This document shows positions 11,848 to 22,770 of a stretch of DNA of 64,000 nt, piece after piece. The position numbers and the translations under genes are program-made. The DNA is from Blastocystis hominis (lineage: Eukaryota > Sar > Bigyra > Opalinata > Blastocystidae). Numbering within the stretch: position 1 is the first letter of the stretch; every line of letters begins with the position of its first letter. The DNA lies in contig NW_013171827.1 of the NCBI RefSeq assembly GCF_000151665.1, positions 889,066 to 953,065 on the forward strand. The letters are read 5' to 3'. The notes under the pieces were generated by a model. It was not told the DNA's origin, did no database searches, and was given only the letters and a program-made list of their open reading frames with translations.

Positions 11848-12105
11848 AGTAGTATAGGAATGGCGCGAATATCGCGCGAAACCATTTTCGACCCTTTTCC
11901 CGCGGTGAACTATATTTTCGTCCAAAGTCGCCTTTTCTCTATCTGGCTGCCTATTTCTACCATTTCTACCTCGTTGGTCATAACAAGAAACGCGCGGAAA
12001 CCGACGGTTGCCATTATGGCTAATTTCTGCCATTATAACCTGGCCTCCTTTTTAGACCATTATATGCCTAGCTGTCTCGATGCCCAAAGTGTAAAATTGT
12101 TTCCC
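11848..12105. repeat. Left terminal inverted repeat region, element 1
   Basis: It starts AGTAGTATAGGAATGG and contains GCGCGAAACCATTTTCGACC, which aligns with the reverse complement of the right end near 32340-32398. Further in are short degenerate repeats built on CTGCCTATTTCTACC and GGCCTCC, also matched in reverse at 31960-32160. Open frames crossing this region antisense to the polymerase are shadows. Confidence 0.7.
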
Positions 12106-15100
12106 TTACTTCAATCGGTAATGTCCAAACGCAAGTGTGTGCACGTTGTCGTCCAAGATCCAACGCTTGCTATCGGTGCACGTCATAAGGGTCTTGGTCT
12201 GCTCCTTCGTGCTGATATCGAAGGCCTGGTTGTTGATGCGTTTGAAGCTGCCTTCGATCACTGCATCCTCCTTCTTCTCTGCCTCGAGGACACGCTTGTA
12301 CAAATCGATGTTCTTCACACTCATCCTCTCACCATCGATCACCACATTGCGAGGAACTCCCTTTGCTGCGTTGTGTATCACATGCTTTTCATCAACCAAG
12401 CAGTACATCTTCGGTCTCAGTCCAACGAACTCCGTGATACGATGTCCGTTGTGCTCGTCCTTGAAGATGGGACCAGGCAACTTCTTGTTGAAGATGAGGA
12501 ACGAGTCCAATGAAGGGAACTTGCTCTTGTCCACTTCATGCTCGTAATACTTCACGAGTTCACCATAGAAGTAGCTCGTGTTGTCCAATTCCGAGAAGTC
12601 GAACGATTTGTACATGTCACACATCTTGTGAACGATGTTAGCGCGATCGTGCAACTGCACGATGAGTGAATCCGTGTCCTGTCCCAACAGCTCCACGTTA
12701 TCGAATGTCGTCTTGAGCACATTGCAGTAGAAATCATAGATGATGTGCTTGGGCATGTCCAGAATGGCGAACCCGATGAAGAATGGCTTCTCCACCCTGC
12801 GAACCGGTGTATTCAACTTAATACCGATCAGATTCTCGGAATACATGGTAGTCCCGGCGATCATATCGTACCCATGCTTCTGAATGATGGCTTCACGTTC
12901 ATTCCATGTGTTAGCGAACTTCACTTTCATCCGTTTCAACCCAGTCTCAACGAATTTGCCATAGGTCGAGTTTGCCAACAGCTTGTACAGGCTCTTCTCC
13001 ACGGTGGTCTTAGACTTCGCTCGTTTCTCACTCAGCATGTTCACATACTCGAAGATGAACGGTGCCTGCTTGAATCGAATGATGTGGTGAATGTGAGTGA
13101 CACGATATCCCTGTTGAATGCCCAGTTGCAACAGAGAGTAATGTACGAGATACTTGCGACGAGGTACAAGATCGCAGATGAGCTTCGGTGTATTCACCTC
13201 TTTCACTTTGTCCACAATGTCGTTCTTCTCTGCGTACTTCTTGATTCCATCGGAGTACATGCCTGCCTTCTGTACGGGGAAGAATGGCAGATCATTGAAC
13301 TTGTCGTGGAATTCCACTGGTGCCTCGATATCACACTCGATAAAGAATCCATACTTGCCGAACGTCTTGAGTGATTGCACCCACCCATTCGGGTCACGAT
13401 TGATCTTCTCCATCACTTCTCGTCGCTCAGGTACACCCACCAACTCGTAAGGCATCATTCGATGCATGGCTCCACCGTACAGGTTGTTGGCGTCCAGGTA
13501 GTAGATGCCTTGGGACGACGTTGCTTGCTCCTTGTTGTCAATGTCAACCTTGGCATGCCGTTTCACGATCTGTGTGATGCCTCCTCGCAGGTTCTTCAAC
13601 AATCGCATGAAGTCATCGATATCATTTGTCTCCATCAATCGAATGCCCTTGCTCTCATAGAATTCACCCATGCGATTCAAGAACAATTTCACCAGTTGTT
13701 TCTCGGCGAGTCCCTCATTCGCGTTGATGCGCATGATGTACTGAGCCCATTTCCTTGCGAGGGTCATGAGGCTACTCTCACTATGATCGCCCTCCATTGT
13801 GACTTTCAAGAAGAGCGAATAGGCCATTTGCGGTGCTGTGATGTAATGCATTGGATCAACACCGAATGCATTCAGTGTGGTAACGCGAAAATGCTCGAAT
13901 GCATCAGCCATGAGAGTCACATCGAGTACATTGTACAATTCGTAGTACTCACCCCATGTCTTGATATCGAAGGTCTTCCACAGCTTCACCATGTGATCAT
14001 ACTCGTCTTGGGGCATCATCTCTCCCTTTATATCATCAATGCATTGCTCACGAGAAGGAATGACGGTGTTGTTCAATGACTCGTATGATTTGATGAGGCT
14101 GTAGAACATGGGTTCTTTCCGTGTCAACAGATTGATGTATTCATCACTCCATTGCTTGCCTCGAGACTCACAGTACTTGCATAGTTGTTGTTTGGTGTAC
14201 ACGTACAAATCGAGGTTCCCTCCGAGTGTCTGCGCGACGATGGATCGAAGGGGGCTGCTGATGAGCTTCAACGAGTCCTTGAATTGAATGCCATTGTACT
14301 CGATCTGCATTTCCTTGTCCTCAGTAGTTGGAATGACTTCGAGATTCCCGCCAGGCATCGTCGCGATGATCTTCATGATGAATGTGACATCGTAGTGCGA
14401 TCCATTGTGGAAATACACTGGCAGACGATAGTTCTTCTTGTTGAATGAGAGTTGGAGATTACACTTGGTACAACAAATACAGATGTACTGCCCAGTTTTG
14501 AAGCTGCATATTTTTCCCTTCCCTGTGGTGTATACACCTGCCACATGTGCGTGATGTCTAACCTTGTCGTCCTCCAGTTTCTTGCGACAGAAGGGACACA
14601 CGGTTGTTGAACGAAAGTCCTTCTCGACCTTCGATATGCTCTCCAATGGCAATTCATCGAAGACATACGTTTTCACACTCCCTTGCAATTGCACGAGATA
14701 CTCCATGAAAGGACGAAGCTCTTCTTCGCTCTCGTGTGGTGCATGGAAGACTCTCAGTTGAGTCTGGATGGCAGGGATACGAGACACGGCTAGACAGGAT
14801 AACATGATTGGCTTATGTCTGTTATCGTCATCAATGGCCGACTCGAAGTCAGCGTACACGACGACCGGTGCTGGCATTTCGTATCTCTGGTTTGTGAATC
14901 GCAACCGAGTTTCCTCGTTCGACAACTCGTACTCTTCGCTTTCATTGACGAGTTCTCGATGTGCTTGTACTTCGTGATCATGAACGGCTTTGTGAGATCC
15001 GAAGAAGTCGTCACAGAATCTGCATTTCACGTTTCTTGCGAGATGTCTATTCTTCACATCACTCTGACGAAAGATGCGATGTTTGAAATCATTCAAGTCC

Positions 15101-16526
15101 TTGATGTACAAGAAATGCTTGGGAGTGCCCTCGGGTAGATTTAGATCGTTCAAGATGCAGAGGGACAGAAGAGGACATGCTTTCTCCTTGCTTTTGTACA
15201 CGACATCGCATGTGAATAAATCGAATTGCTCCTTCGTCTTATCGGTGTATCCAGGCAAGAGTGTGACCTCGAATACATTGAATGAGACTTTCAACAATGC
15301 CGCCAATGCGGCGAATTTCTCTTCACTCGCGTTGAAGGGTGCATTGTCGCGAATGTTCATCGCCTCCTCCACTTCGTGAATGGTCACTCCGAATACTTTG
15401 TACTTATTGGGTTGTTTCCACCACTTGTTGTACACGGTTGCATCGCCCATCTTGCGATTTGCAATAATCTTGTGTCCGCCTTCACTTGCCAGAATGAGAC
15501 ACCGTTGCAGGCATCGGTTGTCATTGATATTCGGGTTGACCGCCGTCTGTCCAATGATAAAAGGTGTGTGGTGCTTGTAGCCCACGAATGTCCGTAGTGG
15601 GAACATCTCGACATGGAAGCCGATCCACCCATGGTACACGAACCCGCTTCCCTCTGTCTCCTGTTCCTCTACACCATTTCGGTACCATTTCAAATAGTCC
15701 TTGATCCACTCATCGATACGATCTCGGCGAACGATGCGGAGGTGTCCCAATCGATCATTGGTGAGGTAGAGAATCTTGGGATCTCTGTCATGTTCAACAT
15801 GAGGTTGTATGCCATGATTGTGACGAAACACTGGTTGTACTCACGCATACCAGTCATGATGTACTTCTTCACGATCTCATTGAACTCCTCGCTCTCATCG
15901 AATACGAGGTTGATCGGTTCCACTTCCTCATCGCCCTTTTCACCAGGTAGTCGAACCCACAGTCTCTTGTCATCATCGTTATTGAGGCGAAAGTCCTTCT
16001 TGGTACGTTTCTCTTTCATCCATTCCTTGTACATGTCTCCTTCCACAGTGTGATAGTACGTGAGTGCATACCCGAGTGACGAGTCGATCACATCACTCAA
16101 GCGTCCCTGTGAGACCTTGCGATCGAATCGTTCGAATGCCTAATGGCGCCTCATTTCACGCCTTTTCTCCACGGTGTTCAGGTAAGCGGGTAGGTGACGT
16201 TGTCGCTTCTTACCGAACTCATGCCCGTTCCACTCGTACAGGTTTTACAGCTCATTCCATGCCTTGCTTCCTACGAACACGTACTTCTTCTCGTTTGTAA
16301 GGTCAGTCACTCGTTTACGACGTGTTACCTGTGCTTTCGGCGTTGATAGTTTCATCCCGAATATCTTGTTCGACAGATACACTCGTGAATCAGGAATGGT
16401 CTGATTGGTGAACGTATCGCCGATCATGTAGTACTTGGCGACCAATCGCTTCCAGGTCGACCCACCGATCTTGATTTGTTTCCCGGTCTCAGGGTTGATA
16501 ATATATTCGTCGCGATGTGAACTCAT
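12106..16526 (-). pseudogene. polB: Family B DNA polymerase (Polinton pPolB type), broken
   Basis: The main open part (15831-12106) has a C2H2-like finger, an exonuclease I motif YADFES, an exonuclease II-like motif (FHNGSHYD), an exonuclease III motif (YNVLDVTLMAD), polymerase motif A (YLDANNLYGGAM), motif B (LLANSTYGK) and motif C (GQDTDSL). These are typical of protein-primed polymerases that copy linear element DNA from its ends. The N-terminal domain is broken: a TAA at 16245-16247, a TAG near 16140, and a one-base deletion near 15795 relative to element 3. The true start is the ATG at 16526 in TATAAATG. The N-terminus carries an NPETGKQIKIGG motif shared with the next gene upstream. The TAA and the deletion also occur in element 2. 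Confidence 0.9.
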
Positions 16527-16599
16527 TTATATAAGGGTCACAAAGTTTATAAGTGAATATACACGCGCGACCAAAGTGAATTAGTTAGGAGACCAACGT

Positions 16600-16641
16600 G
16601 GGGAAGCGAAGCTTCCCCGGGAGACGACGAAGTCGTCTCCC
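16600..16641. repeat. Double GC hairpin
   Basis: There are two back-to-back perfect hairpins: an 8-bp stem GGGGAAGC with loop GAA, then a 10-bp stem GGGAGACGAC with loop GAA. It lies between the 3' end of one minus-strand gene and the start of the polymerase. It is present in element 2 but replaced by degenerate sequence in element 3. Confidence 0.85.
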
Positions 16642-16651
16642 TACGGTCTTC

Positions 16652-17078
16652 CTAGAATGGGAAAATGGCATGGCCATCTTCGTCATATTCGAATTCATCG
16701 ATGTCGACGTACTCAGACTCGGACGAGGAATCGTCTGAATCATCGTTTGCGAATATCTTGTTGATGTCTGGATCATTATCGTATGCTTTGGCTTCTTCTT
16801 TAGTCATCTTCACCCATTGTCCTTTCACGAGTCTGTAAGTGTCTCGGATCAACTCATTGAATGCTGTGCCACCAATGATAATACGTTTATTGGTGGGTGA
16901 TAACATTCTCGACTTTGAGAACGTACTTCGTCGTACCCTCAGGCAATGGTTTGTCGTACAAGCGATTCAATTTCTCGTCGTACTTGAATCCACGCTTGAG
17001 AAGGTTCCAGAAGCGAACTCCGTTGATTTGAATTTCTCGTCCTGTATTGGGGTTCAATGTGTGAGTAGGTCTGTCCAT
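16652..17078 (-). pseudogene. Small acidic-tailed protein with NP-TGR motif, frameshifted
   Basis: In element 3 this is one 142-codon gene. Here a one-base insertion near 16915 splits it into two open parts (17078-16887 and 16906-16652). The N-terminus has LNPNTGREIQINGVRFWNLL and the middle a second related segment (IIIGGTAFNELI). The C-terminus is very acidic and Ser-rich. The NP-TGR-I-GG pattern recalls short adaptor-like motifs in large DNA virus proteins; function is unknown. The start is in TATAAATG. Confidence 0.6.
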
Positions 17079-17125
17079 TTATATATTTATATTTTTCCCT
17101 TTAATCCTCGTTATCCCCTTCCTAA

Positions 17126-17638
17126 ATGAAGTACAAGAAAACAGAGAACAACACATGGTCTTCCCTGGTACGCACTTGTAAGGACGAGAATATCGAACTC
17201 GCCGATATCATCATCCATACCAAGTATCCGATCAATTCAGAGCATCTATTCGGTTTCAGTGTTCGCATCCCGCGATCGAATGTCAACTGTGGCCTGATCT
17301 TGCACGACTATGATTGCGTGGAGATGACGTTGGACGAAACTCGTCCTCCCTTGTTTACCGAGGATGAATGGGAGTATCTATTGCCTCAATTGAAATCCAA
17401 TGGTCTGCTGGGTGTGCCTCTGAACGTGTTTTGGAGGAATGATTTACTGCCTCTTAATATTATCGGTGTAATGACCGAGAATCGTGCGGTTTATTTCTTC
17501 TCCAACTACTATGTTCGCGTGGTCTACAAGGTCGTGAATGATGAATACCCGCCCGAGTTGTCCGATCTGTTCATCGATGATGGCGCGTGTCTGAAGGGTG
17601 TGTACGTTCGTGCATATCAACGAAACAATCCAAAGTAA
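17126..17638 (+). CDS. Conserved element protein of unknown function (170 aa)
   Basis: An intact open frame starting in CTAAATG, divergent from the small acidic-protein gene and 8 bp upstream of the next plus-strand gene. The near-identical copy in element 2 is intact; the element 3 copy is frameshifted. I see no recognised domain, transmembrane segment or catalytic motif. Conservation of position in all three elements supports it as a real gene. Confidence 0.7.
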   Translation: MKYKKTENNTWSSLVRTCKDENIELADIIIHTKYPINSEHLFGFSVRIPRSNVNCGLILHDYDCVEMTLDETRPPLFTEDEWEYLLPQLKSNGLLGVPLNVFWRNDLLPLNIIGVMTENRAVYFFSNYYVRVVYKVVNDEYPPELSDLFIDDGACLKGVYVRAYQRNNPK

Positions 17639-17646
17639 ATAAGTAA

Positions 17647-18207
17647 ATGTCGTACATCTTCAGCAGCAATGGAAACAATTACACGTTCAAGAAGCTCGAT
17701 AACATGCTTATCAATATGCCAGAGAAGGACGGTCATCATATGCTAATTCGAGAGACAGTGGATGGTGTTCCTCAGTATTCGTGGGGCAGTGCTTCATGCA
17801 TCGTGAAAGCGAACGAAGCATTTGTCTTCGAGTACACACCAGAAGCTACCGAATCATTCAATGGCGAGTGGGGTGGTGATGCTATGCCACCTATGCCGTC
17901 CGGATCATACCTGGTGACCACGAATGTCATAACGTACCTTCCCGATGACATGTTCAACGATTGCGACTCAATCGAATCGGTGGTTGAAAAGGGTTATCGA
18001 GTGCTAGTCACGTTTGACAATACGCCTATCCTAGACAGACCGTACATCGATACATTGAATAGTCTTGCATCTCATACTGGTTATGCTGTTGTAAATGTTG
18101 GTACCTCTCCTGTCCTTCGTACGTATTCGAATCTTCCTATCATGCTTCTCGGTGGTGTGAAGAGCATCACGATCGTTTTCGAACATCTTTCTTCTGGCTC
18201 CTCGTAA
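17647..18207 (+). CDS. Conserved element protein of unknown function (186 aa)
   Basis: Intact; starts in GTAAATG 8 bp after the preceding gene, so the two may form one transcript. The sequence is rich in beta-prone residues with a Gly/Pro-rich turn (MPPMPSGSY), compatible with a small structural protein, but no family is recognised. Its 3' end overlaps the convergent integrase gene by about 40 bp, as in the other two elements. The element 3 copy carries an in-frame 21-bp hairpin insertion. Confidence 0.7.
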   Translation: MSYIFSSNGNNYTFKKLDNMLINMPEKDGHHMLIRETVDGVPQYSWGSASCIVKANEAFVFEYTPEATESFNGEWGGDAMPPMPSGSYLVTTNVITYLPDDMFNDCDSIESVVEKGYRVLVTFDNTPILDRPYIDTLNSLASHTGYAVVNVGTSPVLRTYSNLPIMLLGGVKSITIVFEHLSSGSS

Positions 18208-19092
18208 TGGGTCGATGTGATGTTGCTGCCTCTCTCAATGCATTGGGTTCCTTTCGACTCTTGGATCGAGTGATAGGCGGTGCTGGTTGTGGTTTGCATT
18301 TGCTAGCCAGGAGTTTCCAATCATAACACTTCTGTGTGCGGTTGTTTCCATCTTTCACTTCGTACATCAATGGCATGATGTGATCGTCAATGTCAACCAC
18401 TTCAACCAAGTCCTGAGACCATTTGCTCGTCAATGATCGCTTTTCCAGAATGCGAGGTCTTCGTGTCACTCGAACATAATCACCCACATCGAATTGAGGT
18501 GTTGTGTCCTTTGCTGTCATGTTGGATGGTTCTGTTTTCTCCGTGTACAAGATGTTGTTGTTCCAAATGTCATTGGGTGTATATCCGATGTCTCTGTTCT
18601 TCCTTGCATTATGTCTACGAACTGTACCATCGATCAAGTCGAACCATACATTTTTCGATTGATTGAATGAGGAAGGGGAACCATGATGTGTTCCTTGATA
18701 TCTCGAATTGCTCGTTCAGCTAGTACTGCCTTATTCGCTGAATCCATGTGATACATGCTGATATCATACTTGTTCAAGATGTTGGTACGAAAGATGGCAT
18801 TGGTGAACTCGGTACCTCGATCCGAGCAAATATGCTTTGGTGGTCCGTATGTCTGAATGATGTCCTTCATCGCATGCGTGACTTCTGTAGCACTCTTGCT
18901 TATCAGTTTCCGAGTCATCAGGTATTTCGAATATCCATCAATACATACAAGGACATACTTGTATCCACGATTCTTGTAGAATCCGGTACTCTTTTGTCTT
19001 CCTAATACTTTCTGTATCGATTTGTGTTGTTTTGAATAGAAATCGATAAGATCGATGAAGTATATGTTTCCCTTGAATCCACTGATGATCAC
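18167..19092 (-). pseudogene. Retroviral-type (rve, DDE) integrase, frameshifted
   Basis: The catalytic core shows VCIDGYSKYL (first Asp), CSDRGTEF (second Asp) and LAERAIRDIK (Glu). A C-terminal SH3-like segment follows (FDVGDYVRVTRR), then a basic tail. Integrases of this type insert Polintons through their terminal repeats. Relative to element 3 there is an 8-bp insertion near 18665-18675 that splits the gene into two open parts. The same site has an 8-bp insertion in element 2. No zinc-binding N-terminal domain or clear ATG is visible: the frame begins at GTG ATC ATC. Confidence 0.85.
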
Positions 19093-19148
19093 TCGAGTTG
19101 CACCTCTTCATTTTGGTGGTTTCCATAGTTCCTTGATTTCGTTCTTAA

Positions 19149-19340
19149 ATGAACCGCTTTATTCAATGGTTGAAAGGGTTGTGGAAAAAAATGAGTAAGA
19201 GAAAAAACCACAAACTGGTGGTGGACTCGAAATGCAAGGACAGATGTCACTGCCTGTGCGTGTATAATGAGAAGAATGAATCAAGTGACGACAGTGGAAG
19301 CGATATTTCCATGAGTCCAACAGAGATTAAAGTGAAATGA
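19149..19340 (+). CDS. Small basic protein with Cys cluster (63 aa)
   Basis: Present and intact in all three elements, starting in TTAAATG, divergent from the integrase. It has a basic N-terminus with Trp residues, a cluster CKDRCHCLCVY and a Ser/Asp-rich C-terminus. The Cys/His cluster could bind metal. Function is unknown. Confidence 0.6.
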   Translation: MNRFIQWLKGLWKKMSKRKNHKLVVDSKCKDRCHCLCVYNEKNESSDDSGSDISMSPTEIKVK

Positions 19341-19360
19341 GGGGAAGCTTCGCTTCTCCC
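19341..19360. repeat. Hairpin between convergent genes
   Basis: GGGGAAGC, loop TTC, then GCTTCTCCC lies right after the stop of the 63-aa gene and beside the 3' end of the convergent fibre-like gene. The equivalent places in elements 2 and 3 hold hairpins of different sequence, suggesting a 3'-end signal or a hot spot for hairpin turnover. Confidence 0.65.
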
Positions 19361-19372
19361 TGCTTCCTTTTT

Positions 19373-20653
19373 TCACTTTGGCTTTACACTTCCATGATGC
19401 TTACCTTCAGTCGAGTGAAGTAATGTTCGATCGTGGTGTCTCCAGAACGTATGACTTGAATTTTCATATCTACAGGGGCGTACTGATGTGAATATGTTCG
19501 TGCTACTCAATGTCGTTGTTGGTACTGGATTATTCAAGCTTGCTTTAATGATTGTAGCTGTCTCGACACCCATTACGAGAGTTGGCACGCTCGTGAATCC
19601 TACAAGTGCCTGTTCATAGTTGTCACAACGAAGTACGGCATCGATGGTGATCATGTACGTCTTGTTGGGTTCCAATTTGATGGGTGCAGAAAGGTCCGAA
19701 CCTTCCGACGTGAGTGCCTCGCTAACAACCTGGTGTCCACTTGTCCAGGAGGTGTACTCGAATGTCTTACTCAACTTAGCTGATGTGGGTGATAACGAGA
19801 CTGTGCCGTTTTCTTTGACTTCCATGACGTACTTGCCAGCAGTGGATGGGATTGTTAGCTTGGACACGTTGGTCCCATTGTTGTACACGAGACACTTTTC
19901 ATTACTAGTACACCCGAGGATGTCTTTGTAGACGATCTCAGGCGTGAGATTGGCAAGAACAGGACTCTCATTGCTACTCTCGACCTTGAATGTCGCATAG
20001 CCTGCCGTGGTTGGCAATGATAGACCATAGGCAGCACTGTCACAGTAGGTGACGATTCTCTGTCCATCAGATCCGATTCCTAGAGCTTCATGGAAAAGAC
20101 TTCTTGGTGTGACCTTGTTGAACTGGAAGTCATTGTTCGAATCGGCTGAAAGGAAGAACGTTCCCGGCTTACTTGGTAAGAATAGATTCTTCGAATCACT
20201 CTTGGTCGAATTCCAGTTCGGTACCGCATACCAGTCCGACGTACTCGTAAGTTCGAGTGCCTCGAAAATCACGGGCTTCGTCAACGCTTCCAATGAAGGA
20301 CCACTATCCCGGTCAGTCGTGAGAATGAAAGAACCACTTTCTGGCAGATTGATCGCTCCGAACGCCGAGTTATTCTTGAAGAAGGGAATAGCTCCATTGG
20401 TTGGAATGGTAATCGATTGTCCATCGCTATCTTTGAAATACGAGTTATCCAAGGAAGTGAAATCTTCACCTGCGACGGACCATGTGTACACATCGTCAGT
20501 CTTGGTGAGCACGTAGTTGCCATTGGTCGACGGAAATGCGAACGTGTCGAAAGAGTTGTCCGAGTAGTACTGGATACCATTCGTCATCTCTTTGCGCCTG
20601 AACACTCCGTTCTGAAGATATACAAGTTTCTCAGGTTGTGTTGGTGTTGCCAT
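19373..20653 (-). CDS. Fibre/spike-like repeat protein, C-terminus frameshifted
   Basis: The protein is built from repeated beta-type units with a pattern like L/I/F-P-S/T-x-G-x-Y/F-x-L (FPSTNGNYVL, LPESGSFILT, LPSKPGTFFL, IPSTAGKYVM), ending in a longer C-terminal domain. Such repeat-plus-head layouts fit virion fibres or spikes; this is inference. It is divergent from the capsid gene, with 39 bp between starts; the ATG lies in AGTAAATG. Compared with element 2, an extra G near 19478 shifts the last 30 or so codons, so the C-terminus is probably aberrant. Confidence 0.6.
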   Translation of the reverse strand: MATPTQPEKLVYLQNGVFRRKEMTNGIQYYSDNSFDTFAFPSTNGNYVLTKTDDVYTWSVAGEDFTSLDNSYFKDSDGQSITIPTNGAIPFFKNNSAFGAINLPESGSFILTTDRDSGPSLEALTKPVIFEALELTSTSDWYAVPNWNSTKSDSKNLFLPSKPGTFFLSADSNNDFQFNKVTPRSLFHEALGIGSDGQRIVTYCDSAAYGLSLPTTAGYATFKVESSNESPVLANLTPEIVYKDILGCTSNEKCLVYNNGTNVSKLTIPSTAGKYVMEVKENGTVSLSPTSAKLSKTFEYTSWTSGHQVVSEALTSEGSDLSAPIKLEPNKTYMITIDAVLRCDNYEQALVGFTSVPTLVMGVETATIIKASLNNPVPTTTLSSTNIFTSVRPCRYENSSHTFWRHHDRTLLHSTEGKHHGSVKPK

Positions 20654-20692
20654 TTACTATAGGGTTGGATAATTATTTTTTCCCCACAATAA
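20654..20692. promoter_or_regulatory. Divergent fibre/capsid promoter region
   Basis: Only 39 bp separate the two start codons. The AT-rich middle and a TAAATG at each start suggest two start-proximal promoters with almost no leader. In element 2 the interval is different in sequence but similar in length; in element 3 it has gained a double hairpin. Confidence 0.5.
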
Positions 20693-21982
20693 ATGGCTAC
20701 TACAATTCCTCCTGTGCATAACTACGAATCGCAGATTGTGTTCAGCAATCAGTCCAATAACATCAAGTCGACCGATGTGATCAATTGGACGATCGCTCCA
20801 TCCGGTGGTGACGTGTACTTCAATCTCTACAAGTCACGAATGACTTTCAAGCTCAAGATCACCGGATTGGCAAATAATGCGAGCAGTTCGTCGAAGGATA
20901 TCTATGTTCCAGTGAAGAAGAACATGTCGGGCATTGTGAACAACACGAAGGTCACGTACACCTATTGGAACGGTGAGAACTTGGCGTCCTTGCCTCTGAG
21001 TGCAGACAATGAGAACATCGGTCAGATCCGGTCACTCTTGAATGCGCTCACGGACAACAAGCACAACAATGTGGTGAACGAAGGACTGAAGGAACTGTCC
21101 TACATCTACTACGATGACCGTGACTACGATACAACCGATAAAACCGCACGAACTGCGGCCATCCTGGGTCGACCTTATGGCGGGAAGTTATTCTACAACA
21201 TGCTCAAGTTCGTACAGCCACCTGGATCGACCACGGCGTATACGACGATCAATGTGAACTTTGCAGACATCTTCGAAGGTTGTTCTCAGGAACGATTCAT
21301 CAATCTCACGCAGATGGATGCTCAGATCTATCCCACGAACGACGATGCATACTTCTACATCGATGCTGGCAAAATCAATACCGCTATAAGTCCGGACGCT
21401 GTTCCATCAGCCACAGCTTTCACCGGTGTGTATTTCGATACGTGCACGCTTTGGTATCACAGTTACAAGACGAGCGATGATTCGACCTTCGATCCTGAGG
21501 ACACTCAGTTGGTGAAGAACCAGATCATGACCAAGACGTTCCGTATTCCTACTGGCCAGAACTTCATCGATGATCGTGTGCTGGTCAACTTCCCCATCAA
21601 GATGATGTTCATGATGTTCACGGACGACAATGGCGATTTCTCGACTCTCAAGGACATTCGATTCAAACGTATCTCATTGAACATCGCTGGTGAACAGAAG
21701 CGTATCATCAATGTGGACAACACGAACACACCTGATGGAATTGATCACACGTTCTTCGAATGGATGGACTATCTTTGCAATAGTCGTTCCGACGAGTACG
21801 ATACGCTGTTGACGTACAAGACGTGGTTGAATCAGTTCCGAATCTTCGCCTTCCCGTTAGCCGAGTGGTTCCCGATGCGAGCATCGAATCAGATCCAGTT
21901 CAAAATCGAGTTGGAAGACGATGTTGCAGCGACGACCCAGATGCACCTCGTCATGATCCGTGCCAAAACGCCGAGTGCCTAA
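20693..21982 (+). CDS. Candidate major capsid protein (429 aa)
   Basis: An intact open frame starting in ATAAATG. It is rich in beta-strand-like segments with few charged stretches. Its position next to the packaging ATPase and protease, its conservation in the family, and a C-terminal region (FAFPLAEWFPMRASNQIQF) resembling capsid C-termini suggest the double-jelly-roll major capsid protein of Polinton-like viruses. I cannot confirm the fold from sequence alone; a different structural protein is possible. The element 3 copy is also intact at the same length, while the element 2 copy is interrupted by element 3. Confidence 0.6.
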   Translation: MATTIPPVHNYESQIVFSNQSNNIKSTDVINWTIAPSGGDVYFNLYKSRMTFKLKITGLANNASSSSKDIYVPVKKNMSGIVNNTKVTYTYWNGENLASLPLSADNENIGQIRSLLNALTDNKHNNVVNEGLKELSYIYYDDRDYDTTDKTARTAAILGRPYGGKLFYNMLKFVQPPGSTTAYTTINVNFADIFEGCSQERFINLTQMDAQIYPTNDDAYFYIDAGKINTAISPDAVPSATAFTGVYFDTCTLWYHSYKTSDDSTFDPEDTQLVKNQIMTKTFRIPTGQNFIDDRVLVNFPIKMMFMMFTDDNGDFSTLKDIRFKRISLNIAGEQKRIINVDNTNTPDGIDHTFFEWMDYLCNSRSDEYDTLLTYKTWLNQFRIFAFPLAEWFPMRASNQIQFKIELEDDVAATTQMHLVMIRAKTPSA

Positions 21983-22020
21983 GTGGCATTAAAGAGTTCA
22001 ATAAGTAAATATAAATAGAT

Positions 22021-22566
22021 ATGAGCAACAAGATTCAGGTTTTCGATCTTTTCAACACTTCTAACATTTCTCTCACTTCCACCGGATTCAAGAGAGATGG
22101 CGAATCGGCTAAGTATGTCTGCAAGATCACCGATGCTACCATTGTTTTCGTGGGTGACAACTCGAAGTACGAAACAGACAAGAAGAAACTGTTCAACACT
22201 TTCTCCATCACACTGCCCAAGGAGCAATCGAACGAGTTCAAAAGAATCCTCGATGAGACGAAGAGAGAGAGTCAGCCGTATAGTGAATACGATGGCGAGA
22301 TCCAGTTCAAAGTGAAATTGAGTCCGAACACGAAGATCGTGAATAACGACAAGAAACCCATTAAGATTGACCTGCGAAATGTACCCTGTACCGATCTTCG
22401 CGAATACAAGGATGCAACGATCGATCTTGTGGTAACCGGGGAGAGCAAGGAGTTCATGAAGGAAGATAAGGACGGCAATATCACCGAGTTCTCGTACACA
22501 ACTCTCACAGCAACGCAAATCAAAATCAAGGATAAGAATAGTGTCTTCGATTGCGATTTCCTGTAA
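22021..22566 (+). CDS. Conserved 181-aa protein downstream of capsid gene
   Basis: Intact, 38 bp after the capsid gene, preceded by the AT-rich TATAAATAG motif just before the ATG. It has alternating beta-like segments and a C-terminal LTATQIKIK stretch. Candidates are a minor capsid (penton) protein, because of position, or a single-strand DNA-binding protein, because of the overall character; neither is proven. The element 3 copy has 177 residues and is intact. Confidence 0.6.
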   Translation: MSNKIQVFDLFNTSNISLTSTGFKRDGESAKYVCKITDATIVFVGDNSKYETDKKKLFNTFSITLPKEQSNEFKRILDETKRESQPYSEYDGEIQFKVKLSPNTKIVNNDKKPIKIDLRNVPCTDLREYKDATIDLVVTGESKEFMKEDKDGNITEFSYTTLTATQIKIKDKNSVFDCDFL

Positions 22567-22770
22567 ATGGCTACCGTGGTTGCTGTGACTACCTTTTTCA
22601 CTTTGGCTATCGTGGCTGTCGTGGCTGTCGTGGCTGTCGTGATTGTCGTGGTTGCCATGAATAAATGGAAGATAGTCCATACATTCCAAACATTGATACA
22701 ACATTGCTCGCCATTAAGAATCGAATATGACGATTCAATCATCGATGTCCGTATAACAACAAACGATTGA
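22567..22770 (+). CDS. Possible small hydrophobic ORF over a GTGGCTGTC repeat
   Basis: This 67-codon frame starts right after the preceding stop (TGTAAATGG) and encodes an almost pure Ala/Val/Ile stretch of about 25 residues, due to a 9-bp repeat (GTGGCTGTC). It overlaps the ATPase N-terminus in another frame. The matching place in element 3 lacks the repeat. It could be a small membrane protein but is more likely a simple-sequence expansion. Confidence 0.2.
   Translation: MATVVAVTTFFTLAIVAVVAVVAVVIVVVAMNKWKIVHTFQTLIQHCSPLRIEYDDSIIDVRITTND

Noticed and set aside
11860-12513. 217-codon plus-strand frame antisense to the polymerase (and its copy at 38129)
   Set aside because: It runs across the terminal repeat and the conserved polymerase C-terminus; the polymerase strand carries all recognisable motifs, so this is a shadow.
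22600-22656. GTGGCTGTC tandem repeat as a CRISPR-like or regulatory array
   Set aside because: The units are 9 bp with no spacers; it is a simple-sequence repeat of a kind absent from element 3.
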